This document shows, in pieces, positions 55,839 through 64,000 of a stretch of DNA of 64,000 nucleotides. This DNA is from Pararhizobium arenae. GTDB taxonomy: Bacteria > Pseudomonadota > Alphaproteobacteria > Rhizobiales > Rhizobiaceae. Position 1 is the first letter of the stretch. Every line of letters begins with the position of its first letter. Under the pieces are notes generated by a model, which saw only the letters and a program-made list of their open reading frames with translations, was not told the origin of the DNA and did no database searches. Made by a program: the position numbers and the translations under genes. The DNA is taken from assembly GCF_001931685.1 (NCBI RefSeq), contig NZ_MOOY01000004.1, forward strand, positions 124,001 through 188,000, read 5' to 3'.

Positions 55839-57542
55839 ATGTCTCAAGCCAATCCCACCCGCGACGATTTCGCCGCGCTGCTGCAGGAATCCTTTGCTAC
55901 GCAGGATCTTGCTGAAGGCTACGTTACCAAGGGTATCGTGACCGCCATCGAGAAGGACGTCGCCATCGTTGACGTCGGTCTCAAGGTCGAAGGCCGCATC
56001 GCGCTCAAGGAATTCGGCGCCAAGGCCAAGGACGGCACGCTGAAGGTCGGCGACGAAGTTGAAGTCTACGTCGAGCGTATCGAAAACGCGCTGGGCGAAG
56101 CTGTTCTGTCGCGCGAGAAGGCTCGCCGCGAAGAGAGCTGGGTCCGCCTCGAAGTCAAGTTCGAAGCTGGCGAGCGCGTCGAAGGCGTTATCTTCAACCA
56201 GGTCAAGGGTGGCTTCACCGTCGATCTGGACGGCGCTGTTGCCTTCCTTCCGCGTTCGCAGGTCGACATCCGTCCGATCCGCGACGTTACCCCGCTGATG
56301 CACAACCCGCAGCCCTTCGAAATCCTCAAGATGGACAAGCGTCGCGGCAACATCGTTGTTTCGCGCCGTACGGTTCTCGAAGAGTCCCGTGCTGAACAGC
56401 GTTCGGAAATCGTTCAGAACCTCGAAGAAGGCCAGGTTGTTGACGGCGTCGTCAAGAACATCACCGATTACGGTGCGTTCGTTGACCTCGGCGGCATCGA
56501 CGGCCTGTTGCACGTCACCGACATGGCTTGGCGCCGCGTCAACCATCCGTCGGAAATCCTGTCCATTGGCCAGCAGGTCAAGGTTCAGATCATCCGTATC
56601 AACCAGGAAACCCACCGCATCTCGCTCGGCATGAAGCAGCTCGAGTCGGATCCGTGGGATGGCATCGGTGCCAAGTACCCGGTCGGCAAGAAGATCTCCG
56701 GTACCGTCACCAACATCACCGACTACGGTGCATTCGTAGAGCTGGAGCCGGGCATCGAAGGCCTGATCCACATCTCCGAAATGTCCTGGACCAAGAAGAA
56801 CGTACATCCCGGCAAGATCCTGTCCACGACGCAGGAAGTCGACGTTGTCGTTCTCGAAGTCGACCCGACCAAGCGCCGCATCTCGCTCGGCCTCAAGCAG
56901 ACGCTTGAGAACCCGTGGCAGGCTTTTGCGCACAGCCATCCGGCTGGCACCGAAGTTGAAGGCGAAGTCAAGAACAAGACCGAATTCGGCCTGTTCATCG
57001 GTCTCGACGGCGACGTTGACGGCATGGTGCACCTCTCCGACCTCGACTGGAACCGTCCGGGCGAACAGGTCATCGAGGAATACAACAAGGGCGACGTCGT
57101 CAAGGCTGTCGTTCTCGATGTAGACGTCGAGAAGGAACGCATCTCGCTCGGCATCAAGCAGCTCGGCAAGGATTCGGTTGGCGATGCCGCCGCTTCCGGC
57201 GACCTGCGCAAGAACGCCGTCGTTTCGGCTGAAGTCATCGCGATCAACGACGGTGGCATCGAAGTGAAGCTCGTCAACCACGAAGACCTCACCTCGTTCA
57301 TCCGCCGTGCCGACCTGTCGCGTGATCGCGACGAGCAGCGTCCGGAGCGTTTCTCCGTTGGTCAGGTTGTTGACGCCCGCGTCACCAACTTCTCCAAGAA
57401 GGATCGCAAGGTCATGCTTTCGATCAAGGCTCTGGAAATCGCTGAAGAGAAGGAAGCCGTCGCACAGTTCGGTTCGTCCGACTCCGGCGCTTCACTCGGC
57501 GACATCCTCGGCGCGGCTCTGAAGAACCGTTCCGGCGAATAA
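55839..57542 (+). CDS. rpsA: 30S ribosomal protein S1
   Basis: This 567-residue protein has six S1 (OB-fold) repeats of about 75-85 residues, recognisable by repeated KGIVTAIEKDVAIVDVGLK-, VKNITDYGAFVDLGGIDGLLHVTDM- and VTNITDYGAFVELEPGIEGLIHISEMSW-like segments. It binds mRNA and promotes initiation on structured leaders. The start MSQANPTRDDFAALL follows CAGGAG. Codon use is strongly biased, as expected for a highly expressed gene. The leader holds a small hairpin at 55752-55768 (CTCCCT / AGGGAG). Confidence 0.97.
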   Translation: MSQANPTRDDFAALLQESFATQDLAEGYVTKGIVTAIEKDVAIVDVGLKVEGRIALKEFGAKAKDGTLKVGDEVEVYVERIENALGEAVLSREKARREESWVRLEVKFEAGERVEGVIFNQVKGGFTVDLDGAVAFLPRSQVDIRPIRDVTPLMHNPQPFEILKMDKRRGNIVVSRRTVLEESRAEQRSEIVQNLEEGQVVDGVVKNITDYGAFVDLGGIDGLLHVTDMAWRRVNHPSEILSIGQQVKVQIIRINQETHRISLGMKQLESDPWDGIGAKYPVGKKISGTVTNITDYGAFVELEPGIEGLIHISEMSWTKKNVHPGKILSTTQEVDVVVLEVDPTKRRISLGLKQTLENPWQAFAHSHPAGTEVEGEVKNKTEFGLFIGLDGDVDGMVHLSDLDWNRPGEQVIEEYNKGDVVKAVVLDVDVEKERISLGIKQLGKDSVGDAAASGDLRKNAVVSAEVIAINDGGIEVKLVNHEDLTSFIRRADLSRDRDEQRPERFSVGQVVDARVTNFSKKDRKVMLSIKALEIAEEKEAVAQFGSSDSGASLGDILGAALKNRSGE

Positions 57543-57566
57543 GCCTTGAAGCCATGAAATGAAGAA

Positions 57567-57597
57567 GCCCGCGGAAAGCGATTTCCGCGGGCTTTTT
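57567..57597 (+). terminator. Rho-independent terminator after rpsA
   Basis: The long stem GCCCGCGGAAA / TTTCCGCGGGC is followed by TTTTT. It lies 24 bp after the rpsA stop. Confidence 0.92.
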
Positions 57598-57623
57598 ATT
57601 GGGATGTCTTGGAAAGCCGGTGT

Positions 57624-59468
57624 TCAGGGACGGTGGTAAAGCCCGTACAGGTCCGCTTCTTCCGCGGTCTCCTCATCCGCCTCGGAAAGTTCCCGATCGG
57701 ACTTTTCACCGGATGCACCGTCGTCAGGCGACTGTTGCTGTGGAGACCCATCCTGCTCCTCGTCCTGATCGAAGCGGCGGCTTGCCTCCTCCTCGTCAAC
57801 CTTTTGGGAGGCAACAGGCTTGGCCGGGATCGACATGGCCAGAAAGGGCAGCGTCTCGCGCAGGAAAGTGGCTTCGGGCAGTGCCGATGGCAGCGGTTCT
57901 CTCTGCAGGTCTTCCCTTCCTGCGGAGCGTAACGGGGAACGCCCTGCCTCCGTGGAAACGCTGTCTGCCGCCTCGCCCATATCCAGCAAAGCGCTCGCCT
58001 CGTCGCCGGCTGCCGCGAGGATAGGTTGGCCGCCGGGTGTCAGCGGTTTGCCGTTGACGGGTGTCGGATTGGCTATGCCTTCGGGCTCCGTCGGCATCAT
58101 GCTGGCGACAAGCTTTTCCAGAGGTTCGTTCAGGCCGTCGCTCGACAGTGGGATTCCGACGTCGATCAACGTCTTCAACGCATCGGCAATGGTGCGCGCG
58201 GCGCGCTCTGAAAGGGGGGTCTCGCCCCTTGGCGGCGACTGTTCGCTCTTCTCGCCGGAAAGTTCAGCATCCGCTTCTTCGGAGATTTCGATGGGTATCG
58301 CTGGTCCAGCCGGCTTCTCTTCCGGCGCCTCGGGGTGGGTCATGAGGTCGTAAATCGTGTATTCCGGCTCGGCTGCCGCTGTATTGCCGGCGCTTGGCGG
58401 AACCATGTCTTCTTCGCCCGACGCCGCATCCGCGAAAACCTCCGGCACGTCGTGCTCGCTGGGCGTTGTGATATGCTCTGCCGCTTCTGCCTCACCGACC
58501 GGCAAAACGGTCTCAAGCGACGTATCCGTGTCCAGCACCTGCTGCACGGTTTCGCGAAGGTCCTCGTCGATGTCATTGCCGATGATGGCAATCACCTGCT
58601 CCAGTGTGTCCGGGTTTTCCGTCAGGAAGTGTGCTACGGTATGCAGGGCCGGGATGGGATCGTTGCCTTCCGCTATGGCAAAGCGGACGACCGGCGCTGA
58701 TGACGCTGCGCGATCCGCCTTCTTCTCCAGCGGATTGTTATCGTCAACTTCCGGCTCGCTTTGATCGGCTGCAAGAGCGTCCGTCCGCGCAGGTTCGTCC
58801 ATGAAGGCACTTCGCAGAACGACTTGCAGCGCACCTGCATTGAGGCCTGCCGCCATAAAAGCCTGTATCGGCAACTGTTGAGGCGGAAGGACTGCGGGGA
58901 CGGCACGAAACTCCCCCGCCCGTGATTGTGCCGGCGTCGCAGAGGGCAGGAGGTTCGCCTGAATTTGTCCCTCCCGGCGTACCTGAACGTCCTGAGCCAC
59001 GGTGCTGGACACGCGGGCCTGCTGGGGCATGGCTTGGGTTACCGGCTGGTGTGTCATGTCCGGTGTGGGGAGCGCCTTGACGATTTCAGCAAGGATGCGA
59101 ACGGAAAGCGCAAGATTGCGCTGGCCAAGCTGCTTCTCGAGAGCCTGCCGCGCAGCCGGAGGCAGTGCCTCGATCGCGACTGCGATGCGCCTGCCAAAAT
59201 CGCGAACACTTTCCTGCGGCAAGGGCTGAACCTTCAAAAGCCGCGACAGGGTATCGAGCAGGCGCAGCAGTGCCTCTTTCGGCAAGGTTTCGGTGCCGAC
59301 AAGATGCCGGTTCAGCGTTTCCAGGATGCGCAGGGCCGCTTCGGAACGCAGTTGCCCAGCCTGGGAAGCGTTTTTCGGTGCAACAGGCTCTTTCGCGCTT
59401 ACGCTGTGCATGGGGGCGGGTGCAGCAGACGGGGTCACGCTCTTGGCCGTGAGAAGGGGTGTCAGCAT
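57624..59468 (-). CDS. Large acidic protein of unknown function
   Basis: This 614-residue protein is not recognised. Residues 35-150 are rich in Leu and Arg and predicted helical (EAALRILETLNRHLVG, ALLRLLDTLSRLLKV, SVRILAEIVKALPTPD). The rest is low-complexity, rich in Ala, Pro, Glu and Asp, with scattered helical segments (TVAHFLTENPDTLEQVIAIIG), and ends in an acidic tail. There is no signal peptide or membrane segment. The layout recalls FliK-like or scaffold proteins, but no conserved FliK C-domain is seen. The ATG at 59468 has a purine-rich site upstream. Confidence 0.7.
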   Translation of the reverse strand: MLTPLLTAKSVTPSAAPAPMHSVSAKEPVAPKNASQAGQLRSEAALRILETLNRHLVGTETLPKEALLRLLDTLSRLLKVQPLPQESVRDFGRRIAVAIEALPPAARQALEKQLGQRNLALSVRILAEIVKALPTPDMTHQPVTQAMPQQARVSSTVAQDVQVRREGQIQANLLPSATPAQSRAGEFRAVPAVLPPQQLPIQAFMAAGLNAGALQVVLRSAFMDEPARTDALAADQSEPEVDDNNPLEKKADRAASSAPVVRFAIAEGNDPIPALHTVAHFLTENPDTLEQVIAIIGNDIDEDLRETVQQVLDTDTSLETVLPVGEAEAAEHITTPSEHDVPEVFADAASGEEDMVPPSAGNTAAAEPEYTIYDLMTHPEAPEEKPAGPAIPIEISEEADAELSGEKSEQSPPRGETPLSERAARTIADALKTLIDVGIPLSSDGLNEPLEKLVASMMPTEPEGIANPTPVNGKPLTPGGQPILAAAGDEASALLDMGEAADSVSTEAGRSPLRSAGREDLQREPLPSALPEATFLRETLPFLAMSIPAKPVASQKVDEEEASRRFDQDEEQDGSPQQQSPDDGASGEKSDRELSEADEETAEEADLYGLYHRP

Positions 59469-59807
59469 CTCTGTCTCCGTCCGATCGTGTTGCGTGAACC
59501 GGTCTCGCCGGAATGCCCGAATGCACTTGATCTTCCGCAGGCTGGCGGTGGGGGGATCATCCGGGCAATGGTATGGAAGCGCGTCATGCGCAGGCCCGGA
59601 AAGGACAATCTTCCCATCGGCTCTCTGCGGCGTTCTCGATCGCAAGAAGCGATCATGGTTATCAATTTATGACAAAACTCTTGATAGTTTCTTAATCATA
59701 TTGCAGGTGCGAAGAGAGACGGGATTTCCCTCCCCGTCGCGGCTTGCCGCTCATTCTAGGCTCGCGTACATCTGGCTGATATTATCATCCGCTTCGGGAG
59801 GAGCGAC
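59469..59807. other. Divergent intergenic region, no gene recognised
   Basis: These 339 bases separate the acidic-protein gene from the phosphoribosyltransferase gene. An AT-rich patch at 59656-59704 probably carries promoters; ATGACA (59669-59674) and CTTAAT (59691-59696), 16 bp apart, are a weak candidate for the rightward gene. No RNA gene is seen. Confidence 0.5.
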
Positions 59808-61190
59808 ATGGATCTCGGCAATCCGATCCTTAATACTGACAGCTACAAATTCGGTCATTTCCTGCAGTATCCGCCCGGCACCCAGGCAATATCGTCTTAC
59901 ATCGAAACCCGTGGCCAGCCGGAGGAGGCGGATGTCCTGTTCTTCGGTCTGCAGATGTTTCTCAAGGAATATCTGACCCGGCCCGTTACCCGAACCCATG
60001 TCGATGAAGCCGAGGCGATCGTCATCGCCCATGGCCAGCCCTTCGATCGTGAGGGCTGGCTTCACATCGTCGACAAACACGGCGGTTATCTGCCGTTGCG
60101 CATCGAAGCATTGCCAGAGGGAACGCTGGTGCGGCGCGGCGTTCCGCTCGTGCAGGTCGTCAATACCGATCCGCGCTGTTTCTGGCTAACGTCCCATGTG
60201 GAAACCGCGCTTCTTCGTGCCGTCTGGTATCCTTCCACCGTCGCTAGCCAAATCCGCAAGCTGAAGCGGTTGCTGCAGCCCATGCTGCAAAAGACGGCGG
60301 ACAATCCTGATGCGATACTCCCCTTCAGCCTGCACGATTTCGGCGCGCGCGGTGCGACCTCAATGGAGCAGGCGGGTCTCGGCGGTGCCGCCCATCTCGT
60401 TCATTTCCGCGCAACAGATACGATGACCGGCGTTCTCTATGCCCGCCGCTACTACGATGCCGCCATGGCGGGTCTCTCCATCCCCGCGTCGGAGCATTCG
60501 ACGATGACGTCATGGGGCGTGGACGGAGAAACCCGCGCCTACGCCAATATGGTCGACCGATTTGCCGGCAAAGGCAGCGTTTCCGTCGTTTCCGATAGCT
60601 TCGACATCAACTACGCTGTTTCGGAAATCTGGGGCGAGGAGTTGCGGGAGAAGGTGATGGCAAGCGGTGGTCGGGTCATCATCCGTCCCGACAGCGGCGA
60701 TCCCATCGAAACCCCGGTGCATGCGGTGCGCCAGCTGGACTATCATTTCGGTTCCACGTTGAACGGCAAGGGTTACAAGGTGCTGCACCCTTCGGTTCGC
60801 GTTCTGCAGGGAGACGGCCTCTCTGCCGCCGACATGGGGCAAATCCTCGGACGGCTTGAAGCTTTCGGCTTCTCGTCCGAGAATATCTCCTTCGCCATGG
60901 GCTCCGGTATCCTACAGAAGGTGAACCGCGATACCTATTCTTTCACGATGAAAGCCAATGCGCGCCAGGACGATACGGGGCGCTGGCACGATGTCTTCAA
61001 GCGACCGGCAATGATGAACGTAAAGGCGTCCAAAGCGGGCCGTCAGGCGGTGATCAGCGCAGCGCCGGGCCTTGAGGCCGTCCCGCTCGCCACTCTTGGC
61101 GAGCGCAGGAACCATCTGGTCCCCGTCTGGGAAAATGGCAGGCTTCTCAAGGACTGGAGCCTTGCTGATATTCGCGACCGCGCGCGGTGA
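59808..61190 (+). CDS. Nicotinamide/nicotinate phosphoribosyltransferase, NAMPT (NadV) type
   Basis: This 460-residue enzyme is of the NAMPT type: NPILNTDSYKFGHFLQYPPGTQAISSYIETRG at the N-terminus matches the LxTDSYK..H..QYP signature, with HDFGARGATSMEQAGLGGAAHLVHF, RPDSGDPIETP for phosphoribosyl pyrophosphate and SFAMGSGILQKVNRDTYSFTMK downstream. It would convert nicotinamide to NMN, a one-step salvage route different from the deamidating PncA-PncB route. Assignment to nicotinate as substrate is less likely but not excluded. GGGAGGAG precedes the ATG. Confidence 0.9.
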   Translation: MDLGNPILNTDSYKFGHFLQYPPGTQAISSYIETRGQPEEADVLFFGLQMFLKEYLTRPVTRTHVDEAEAIVIAHGQPFDREGWLHIVDKHGGYLPLRIEALPEGTLVRRGVPLVQVVNTDPRCFWLTSHVETALLRAVWYPSTVASQIRKLKRLLQPMLQKTADNPDAILPFSLHDFGARGATSMEQAGLGGAAHLVHFRATDTMTGVLYARRYYDAAMAGLSIPASEHSTMTSWGVDGETRAYANMVDRFAGKGSVSVVSDSFDINYAVSEIWGEELREKVMASGGRVIIRPDSGDPIETPVHAVRQLDYHFGSTLNGKGYKVLHPSVRVLQGDGLSAADMGQILGRLEAFGFSSENISFAMGSGILQKVNRDTYSFTMKANARQDDTGRWHDVFKRPAMMNVKASKAGRQAVISAAPGLEAVPLATLGERRNHLVPVWENGRLLKDWSLADIRDRAR

Positions 61191-61271
61191 GCAACCTGAA
61201 CCCTGCCTTCAATCTTGAAGCATTCACCCGGGCGCGCCATCTTGAATGCTACGATGACGACAGGAGTTGCC

Positions 61272-61613
61272 ATGACTGTTCGGCCGCCGCAGGCACTTGC
61301 TCCATCCTTCACCCGCGATAGCGGGCTCAACCTGCTCGAATATGAGCTGATGTCCGAGCGAGCGGATGCGCTGGGTCGTCATGGGCTGAAAGTGGAGAGG
61401 GCAATTGCCGCGCTTGCCGCCCTGGATGAGGCGACGCCGGCGGAAAGGCGCGAGGCGCTCCTCAACGAGGCTGCGGATATTGTCTGGGCCTTTTTCATCC
61501 AGCGGGAGATCTGCGGTTTGCGCTCCAATCGCGATGCGATCCAGCGTTACGGCATCCCTCGGGAGGTGATCGCCCGCCTCGGTATCGTTCGCCCAACGAC
61601 AAAAGCGGGATAG
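61272..61613 (+). CDS. DUF6665 family protein
   Basis: This 113-residue protein has LLEYELMSERADALGRHGLKVERAIAALAALDEATPAERREALLNEAADIVWAFFIQREICGLRSNRDAI, which resembles the uncharacterised DUF6665 family. It is all-helical with no signal peptide. CAGGAG precedes the ATG at 61272. It is 81 bp downstream of the NAMPT-type gene and may share its transcript. Confidence 0.78.
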   Translation: MTVRPPQALAPSFTRDSGLNLLEYELMSERADALGRHGLKVERAIAALAALDEATPAERREALLNEAADIVWAFFIQREICGLRSNRDAIQRYGIPREVIARLGIVRPTTKAG

Positions 61614-61656
61614 TCAACCGCTACGCGGTGACTTCGAACGAGCGGATCGATCCATC

Positions 61657-62283
61657 TCAGCTATGGGCGAAAATATCGGTCTCGTCCCAGCCGAGAAGAT
61701 CGAGCTTGGCGCGCGTGGGCAGGAACGCGAAACAGGCATCCGCAAGCTCCATGCGACCATCGCGCAGAAGCCGCGCCGTCAACCGTTCACGCAGGGCATG
61801 CAGATGCAGCACATCGGATGCCGCATATTCCAGTTGTGCCTGCGACAGCTTTTCGGCTGCCCAATCCGAGGATTGTTGCTGCTTGGAGATATCGACCTCA
61901 AGCAATTCTTTCAGGTTGTCCTTCAATCCATGACGATCCGTGTAAGTACGCGTCAGGCGCGAGGCGATCTTGGTGCAGAAAACCGGATTCGTGGTCACGC
62001 CGAAGGTATGGAACAGAACGGCAATATCGAAGCGTCCGAAATGGAAGATTTTCTGGCGCACGGGATCGGCGAGCATGGCAACCAGATTCGGCGCCTCCGT
62101 GTGTCCGCGTGCAATCTGGATGACATCAGCCGTTCCGTCGCCGGAGGAAAGTTGGACGACACAAAGCCGGTCGCGGCGGGGAACAAGACCCAGCGTTTCG
62201 GTGTCGATGGCGATGGCTCCCGCATATCGCGCAGCGTCGGCCGCCGGGATGTCGCCTTGATGAAGCCGTATTGTATTCGCCAT
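61657..62283 (-). CDS. Ribonuclease D-type 3'-5' exonuclease
   Basis: This 208-residue DEDD nuclease lacks the HRDC domains of full-length RNase D. The acidic motifs are visible: AIDTETLGL (Exo I), HFGRFDIAVL (Exo II) and YAASDVLHLHALRERL (Exo III). Such short forms process small stable RNAs in rhizobia. The ATG at 62283 is used; the upstream gene starts on the other strand. Confidence 0.92.
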   Translation of the reverse strand: MANTIRLHQGDIPAADAARYAGAIAIDTETLGLVPRRDRLCVVQLSSGDGTADVIQIARGHTEAPNLVAMLADPVRQKIFHFGRFDIAVLFHTFGVTTNPVFCTKIASRLTRTYTDRHGLKDNLKELLEVDISKQQQSSDWAAEKLSQAQLEYAASDVLHLHALRERLTARLLRDGRMELADACFAFLPTRAKLDLLGWDETDIFAHS

Positions 62284-62386
62284 GAAAATTCCCCACATAT
62301 CGCAAAGTTGCATGCGCTATAGCGCATGTCCGGTGGCAGCGATACCGTATCGCCGGGTCTACGTGCAGCGCAAACCGGAGCAGAGA

Positions 62387-62719
62387 ATGTATCCTTCCCG
62401 TTTCAGGGCGTGGTTTTTCCTGGGAGTGCTGGTCCCGACGGCGGTTCTCCCCGCAGGCGCCATGGCACAGGATATTAGCCCGTCGAGCGAGGTCGCGCAG
62501 GTCTTCAACGATTTGCCGGGCGTTCAGCCGCAAGAGCCCCTGAATGCGCCGAACAAGGTTGTCTGCGAACAGATCGTCGAGCGTCGACCGGGGGTGGAGC
62601 CCACGAACGGACCGCTTTATCATGTGCTCAACAGCTGCAGCAGCGATGGCGGCCTGGTCTTCCGCTCACCCATGCTGCCCCGTTCACTGGAGCGGCTGAA
62701 GCGTGGTCTGCCTTATTGA
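62387..62719 (+). CDS. Exported protein of unknown function
   Basis: This 110-residue protein has a signal peptide (RAWFFLGVLVPTAVLPAGAMA, cleaved before QDISP) and a short mature part with two cysteines (VVCEQIV and NSCSSDGG) that could form a disulfide. The family is not recognised. The ATG at 62387 with CGGAG upstream is chosen; an in-frame ATG at 62282 overlaps the RNase D start. Confidence 0.7.
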   Translation: MYPSRFRAWFFLGVLVPTAVLPAGAMAQDISPSSEVAQVFNDLPGVQPQEPLNAPNKVVCEQIVERRPGVEPTNGPLYHVLNSCSSDGGLVFRSPMLPRSLERLKRGLPY

Positions 62720-62831
62720 TACAGCGCTGACAACTTTTGCGCGAAAGCCAAGGTGGCCTGTTTTTATGCTGTATTGATATTTCGCTTGCGAATTAACCGA
62801 AGCCCTTGCTTTCCCGGCGTTTATGCTGAAT

Positions 62832-62863
62832 CTTATTGACAGCAGTCATAAGAAGATTCTAAT
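62832..62863 (+). promoter_or_regulatory. Strong sigma-70-like promoter with palindrome
   Basis: TTGACA (62836-62841) and TCTAAT (62858-62863) are 16 bp apart. The near-palindrome CTTATTGAC...GTCATAAG (62832-62852) overlaps the -35 box and may be an operator. It would drive the gene at 62928. Confidence 0.6.
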
Positions 62864-62927
62864 GTGGTTACTATAAGTTTAAAAGCGTGAGGCTTTCCCA
62901 GTCTTTCGCGTATTGAGAGGTTTGATT

Positions 62928-63353
62928 ATGTTTAAGAAGACTTTCTTTATTGCGGCGTTGGCGCTTTCGAGCGTCTCGTTTCATGGGCTGGCTCATGCTC
63001 AGAGCGTAGCGCAGGCTGATATCGCGATTTCCGCCATTTCCGGCTGCTCTGCCGCGACGTGTGAAGGTCTCGTTGATGCGGCGCTGGCTGAGGCGCAGGC
63101 GCTTCCTCCTGGTCCTGAAAAGGATGCTCTTTTGGCGAGGCTTGTAGCCGCGATCGCTGAGGCTGCCGTGAACAACCCTGAAATTGCCACGGCTCTGAAT
63201 GCCAAGGCGCAGGTTGCAAGCGCTGAAGTTTCGCCAGCAGGCCGTCGCGCGGCCGCGACTGCCGCAACCGGGACGACCGATCCAGGTAGCGACGACGGCG
63301 CATCGCGTGGTGATGGTCCTCCTGACCAGGAAGACGACGACGACGCAAGCTAA
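62928..63353 (+). CDS. Exported Ala-rich protein with acidic tail, unknown function
   Basis: This 141-residue protein has a clear signal peptide (MFKKTFFIAALALSSVSFHGLAHA, cleaved before QS), one cysteine pair (GCSAATC), an Ala-rich helical middle (EGLVDAALAEAQALPPG, DALLARLVAAIAEAAVNN) and a Gly/Asp-rich C-terminus ending DDDDAS. I do not recognise the family. GAGAGG precedes the ATG at 62928. Codons ending in T are more frequent than in the genes to the left. It ends before a strong terminator. Confidence 0.72.
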   Translation: MFKKTFFIAALALSSVSFHGLAHAQSVAQADIAISAISGCSAATCEGLVDAALAEAQALPPGPEKDALLARLVAAIAEAAVNNPEIATALNAKAQVASAEVSPAGRRAAATAATGTTDPGSDDGASRGDGPPDQEDDDDAS

Positions 63354-63377
63354 TTGAGTTTAGCTATTTTCTGTTGG

Positions 63378-63404
63378 AAAACGCCCCTTCTGGGGCGTTT
63401 TTTA
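63378..63404 (+). terminator. Rho-independent terminator
   Basis: The perfect 10-bp stem AAAACGCCCC / GGGGCGTTTT with loop TTCT is followed by more T residues. Confidence 0.92.
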
Positions 63405-63494
63405 TTGTAGTATCAGGCTTTAAAGTCTGATGGCTGTTTTTTGCGTGGTAGAGCTTTCTTGTTCCGTTGTGCACGTAATCTCTGAGGTGAGGCA

Positions 63495-64000
63495 GTGAAA
63501 CTTCAGTATCTGTTCTCGTCTGTCCTTCTGTTCGCTTGCGCGGCGGGAAGTCTTTTTCTGTTTTCAATGGAGATGCGGCCCTTCGTTAATCCGCGATTTG
63601 CGGAACTGAGGGCGGAGGGAGTTGTATCTGCTACAGCACTTGGTCATGGCACCTCTTCCTATTCCAAAGAAATTATCATGAAGGACTGCCTGCAGGGGCT
63701 CATTGTTCTTGGCCGGGTAGAGATGTTCGACATAAAAAATGCGGTCCTGGCGGAAAAATGCCGGTTACGCTCCGCTGACGTTGTTGAGAATACGCCGACA
63801 GATTCCTTTGCTTGGGCGGTAAAGGCACTTTCTTCAGCGCTTCTTGGAAAAACCGAACTTTTGAATACAGCGCTTGTGGCCTCGCAGAGGGTTGGTCCAA
63901 ATGAGCAATGGATTGCCCGCAGACGTGTGGAAATCGCGGAGACGTTTCTCGCATCTCTCGATACGACGGCGCTCTCCGCCCATGACAGGGACCTAACGCT
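63495..64000 (+). CDS. Partial gene at the right edge: membrane-anchored protein, unknown function
   Basis: A GTG at 63495 with GAGGTGAGG upstream opens a frame that stays open to the end of the window (at least 168 residues). It begins MKLQYLFSSVLLFACAAGSLFLFS, a single N-terminal membrane anchor or signal, then RPFVNPRFAELRAEG and a helical, TPR-like stretch (FAWAVKALSSALLGKTELLNTALVASQRVG). The C-terminus lies outside the window. Codon use is AT-richer than in most of the window. It may open a surface-polysaccharide or similar cluster, but this is only a guess from its layout. Confidence 0.75.
   Translation, partial: MKLQYLFSSVLLFACAAGSLFLFSMEMRPFVNPRFAELRAEGVVSATALGHGTSSYSKEIIMKDCLQGLIVLGRVEMFDIKNAVLAEKCRLRSADVVENTPTDSFAWAVKALSSALLGKTELLNTALVASQRVGPNEQWIARRRVEIAETFLASLDTTALSAHDRDLT

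Noticed and set aside
55749-57281. A 510-codon open frame on the minus strand
   Set aside because: It mirrors rpsA. Its Asp/Val-rich composition is the antisense of the biased rpsA codons.

Overview
The window looks like chromosomal DNA of an alphaproteobacterium of the Rhizobiaceae (Rhizobium/Agrobacterium type). The supporting signs are uniformly GC-rich housekeeping genes, two RopA/Omp2-type porins in tandem, an FnrN-type oxygen regulator next to hemN, a complete yejABEF peptide importer, rhizobial small families (DUF982, TIGR02300, DUF6665), a CycM-like membrane-anchored cytochrome c, and a cmk-rpsA pair next to a tRNA-Ala gene. The genus cannot be fixed from the sequence alone.

Layout, left to right. 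0-6.8 kb: acyltransferase, dnaJ, a glutathione S-transferase, recF, a MoeB/ThiF-type adenylyltransferase, a GNAT protein and a D-2-hydroxyacid dehydrogenase. 6.9-12.8 kb: a secreted SH3 protein, adenosine kinase, a TetR-MFS pair, nth, a DUF2244 protein and an AraC-MGMT fusion. 12.8-19 kb, minus strand: mgsA, glk, an MsbA-like exporter, dapB and gpmA run collinearly; mepA lies upstream of them, behind a heptamer repeat array. 19-25 kb: yejA-yejB-yejE-yejF. 25-30 kb: GhrA-like reductase, NlpC/P60 hydrolase, MarR regulator, NAD(P)H oxidoreductase, xseA and an orphan spike-base protein. 30-34 kb: small metabolic and hypothetical genes. 34-38 kb: ybaB, dnaX, the SRP RNA, a HIT protein and nudC. 38-44 kb: two porins, pheA, kdsB, a cytochrome c and an AEC transporter. 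44-48 kb: DUF982, BON, fnrN, a hemerythrin-like gene, hemN behind two anaeroboxes, and a DUF1328 protein. 48-54 kb: a PAS-PAS-GGDEF protein, a Tat-type amidohydrolase with an outer-membrane protein, and a heme-binding nucleotide cyclase. 54-62 kb: tRNA-Ala, TIGR02300 gene, cmk, rpsA, a large acidic unknown, a NAMPT-type phosphoribosyltransferase, a DUF6665 gene and RNase D. 62.3-64 kb: small exported proteins and an incomplete gene at the right edge, with AT-richer codon use.

Most of the window is ordinary core genome. The unusual points are: a probably leaderless TetR gene with a candidate operator in its promoter spacer; a perfect 7-copy heptamer array facing inverted copies; an orphan gene-transfer-agent-type spike-base gene; a broken signal peptide in an outer-membrane protein gene; a cyclase with a periplasmic CxxCH heme motif; the absence of aroA and recR from places where related genomes are expected to carry them; and a compositionally distinct region starting near 62.7 kb.
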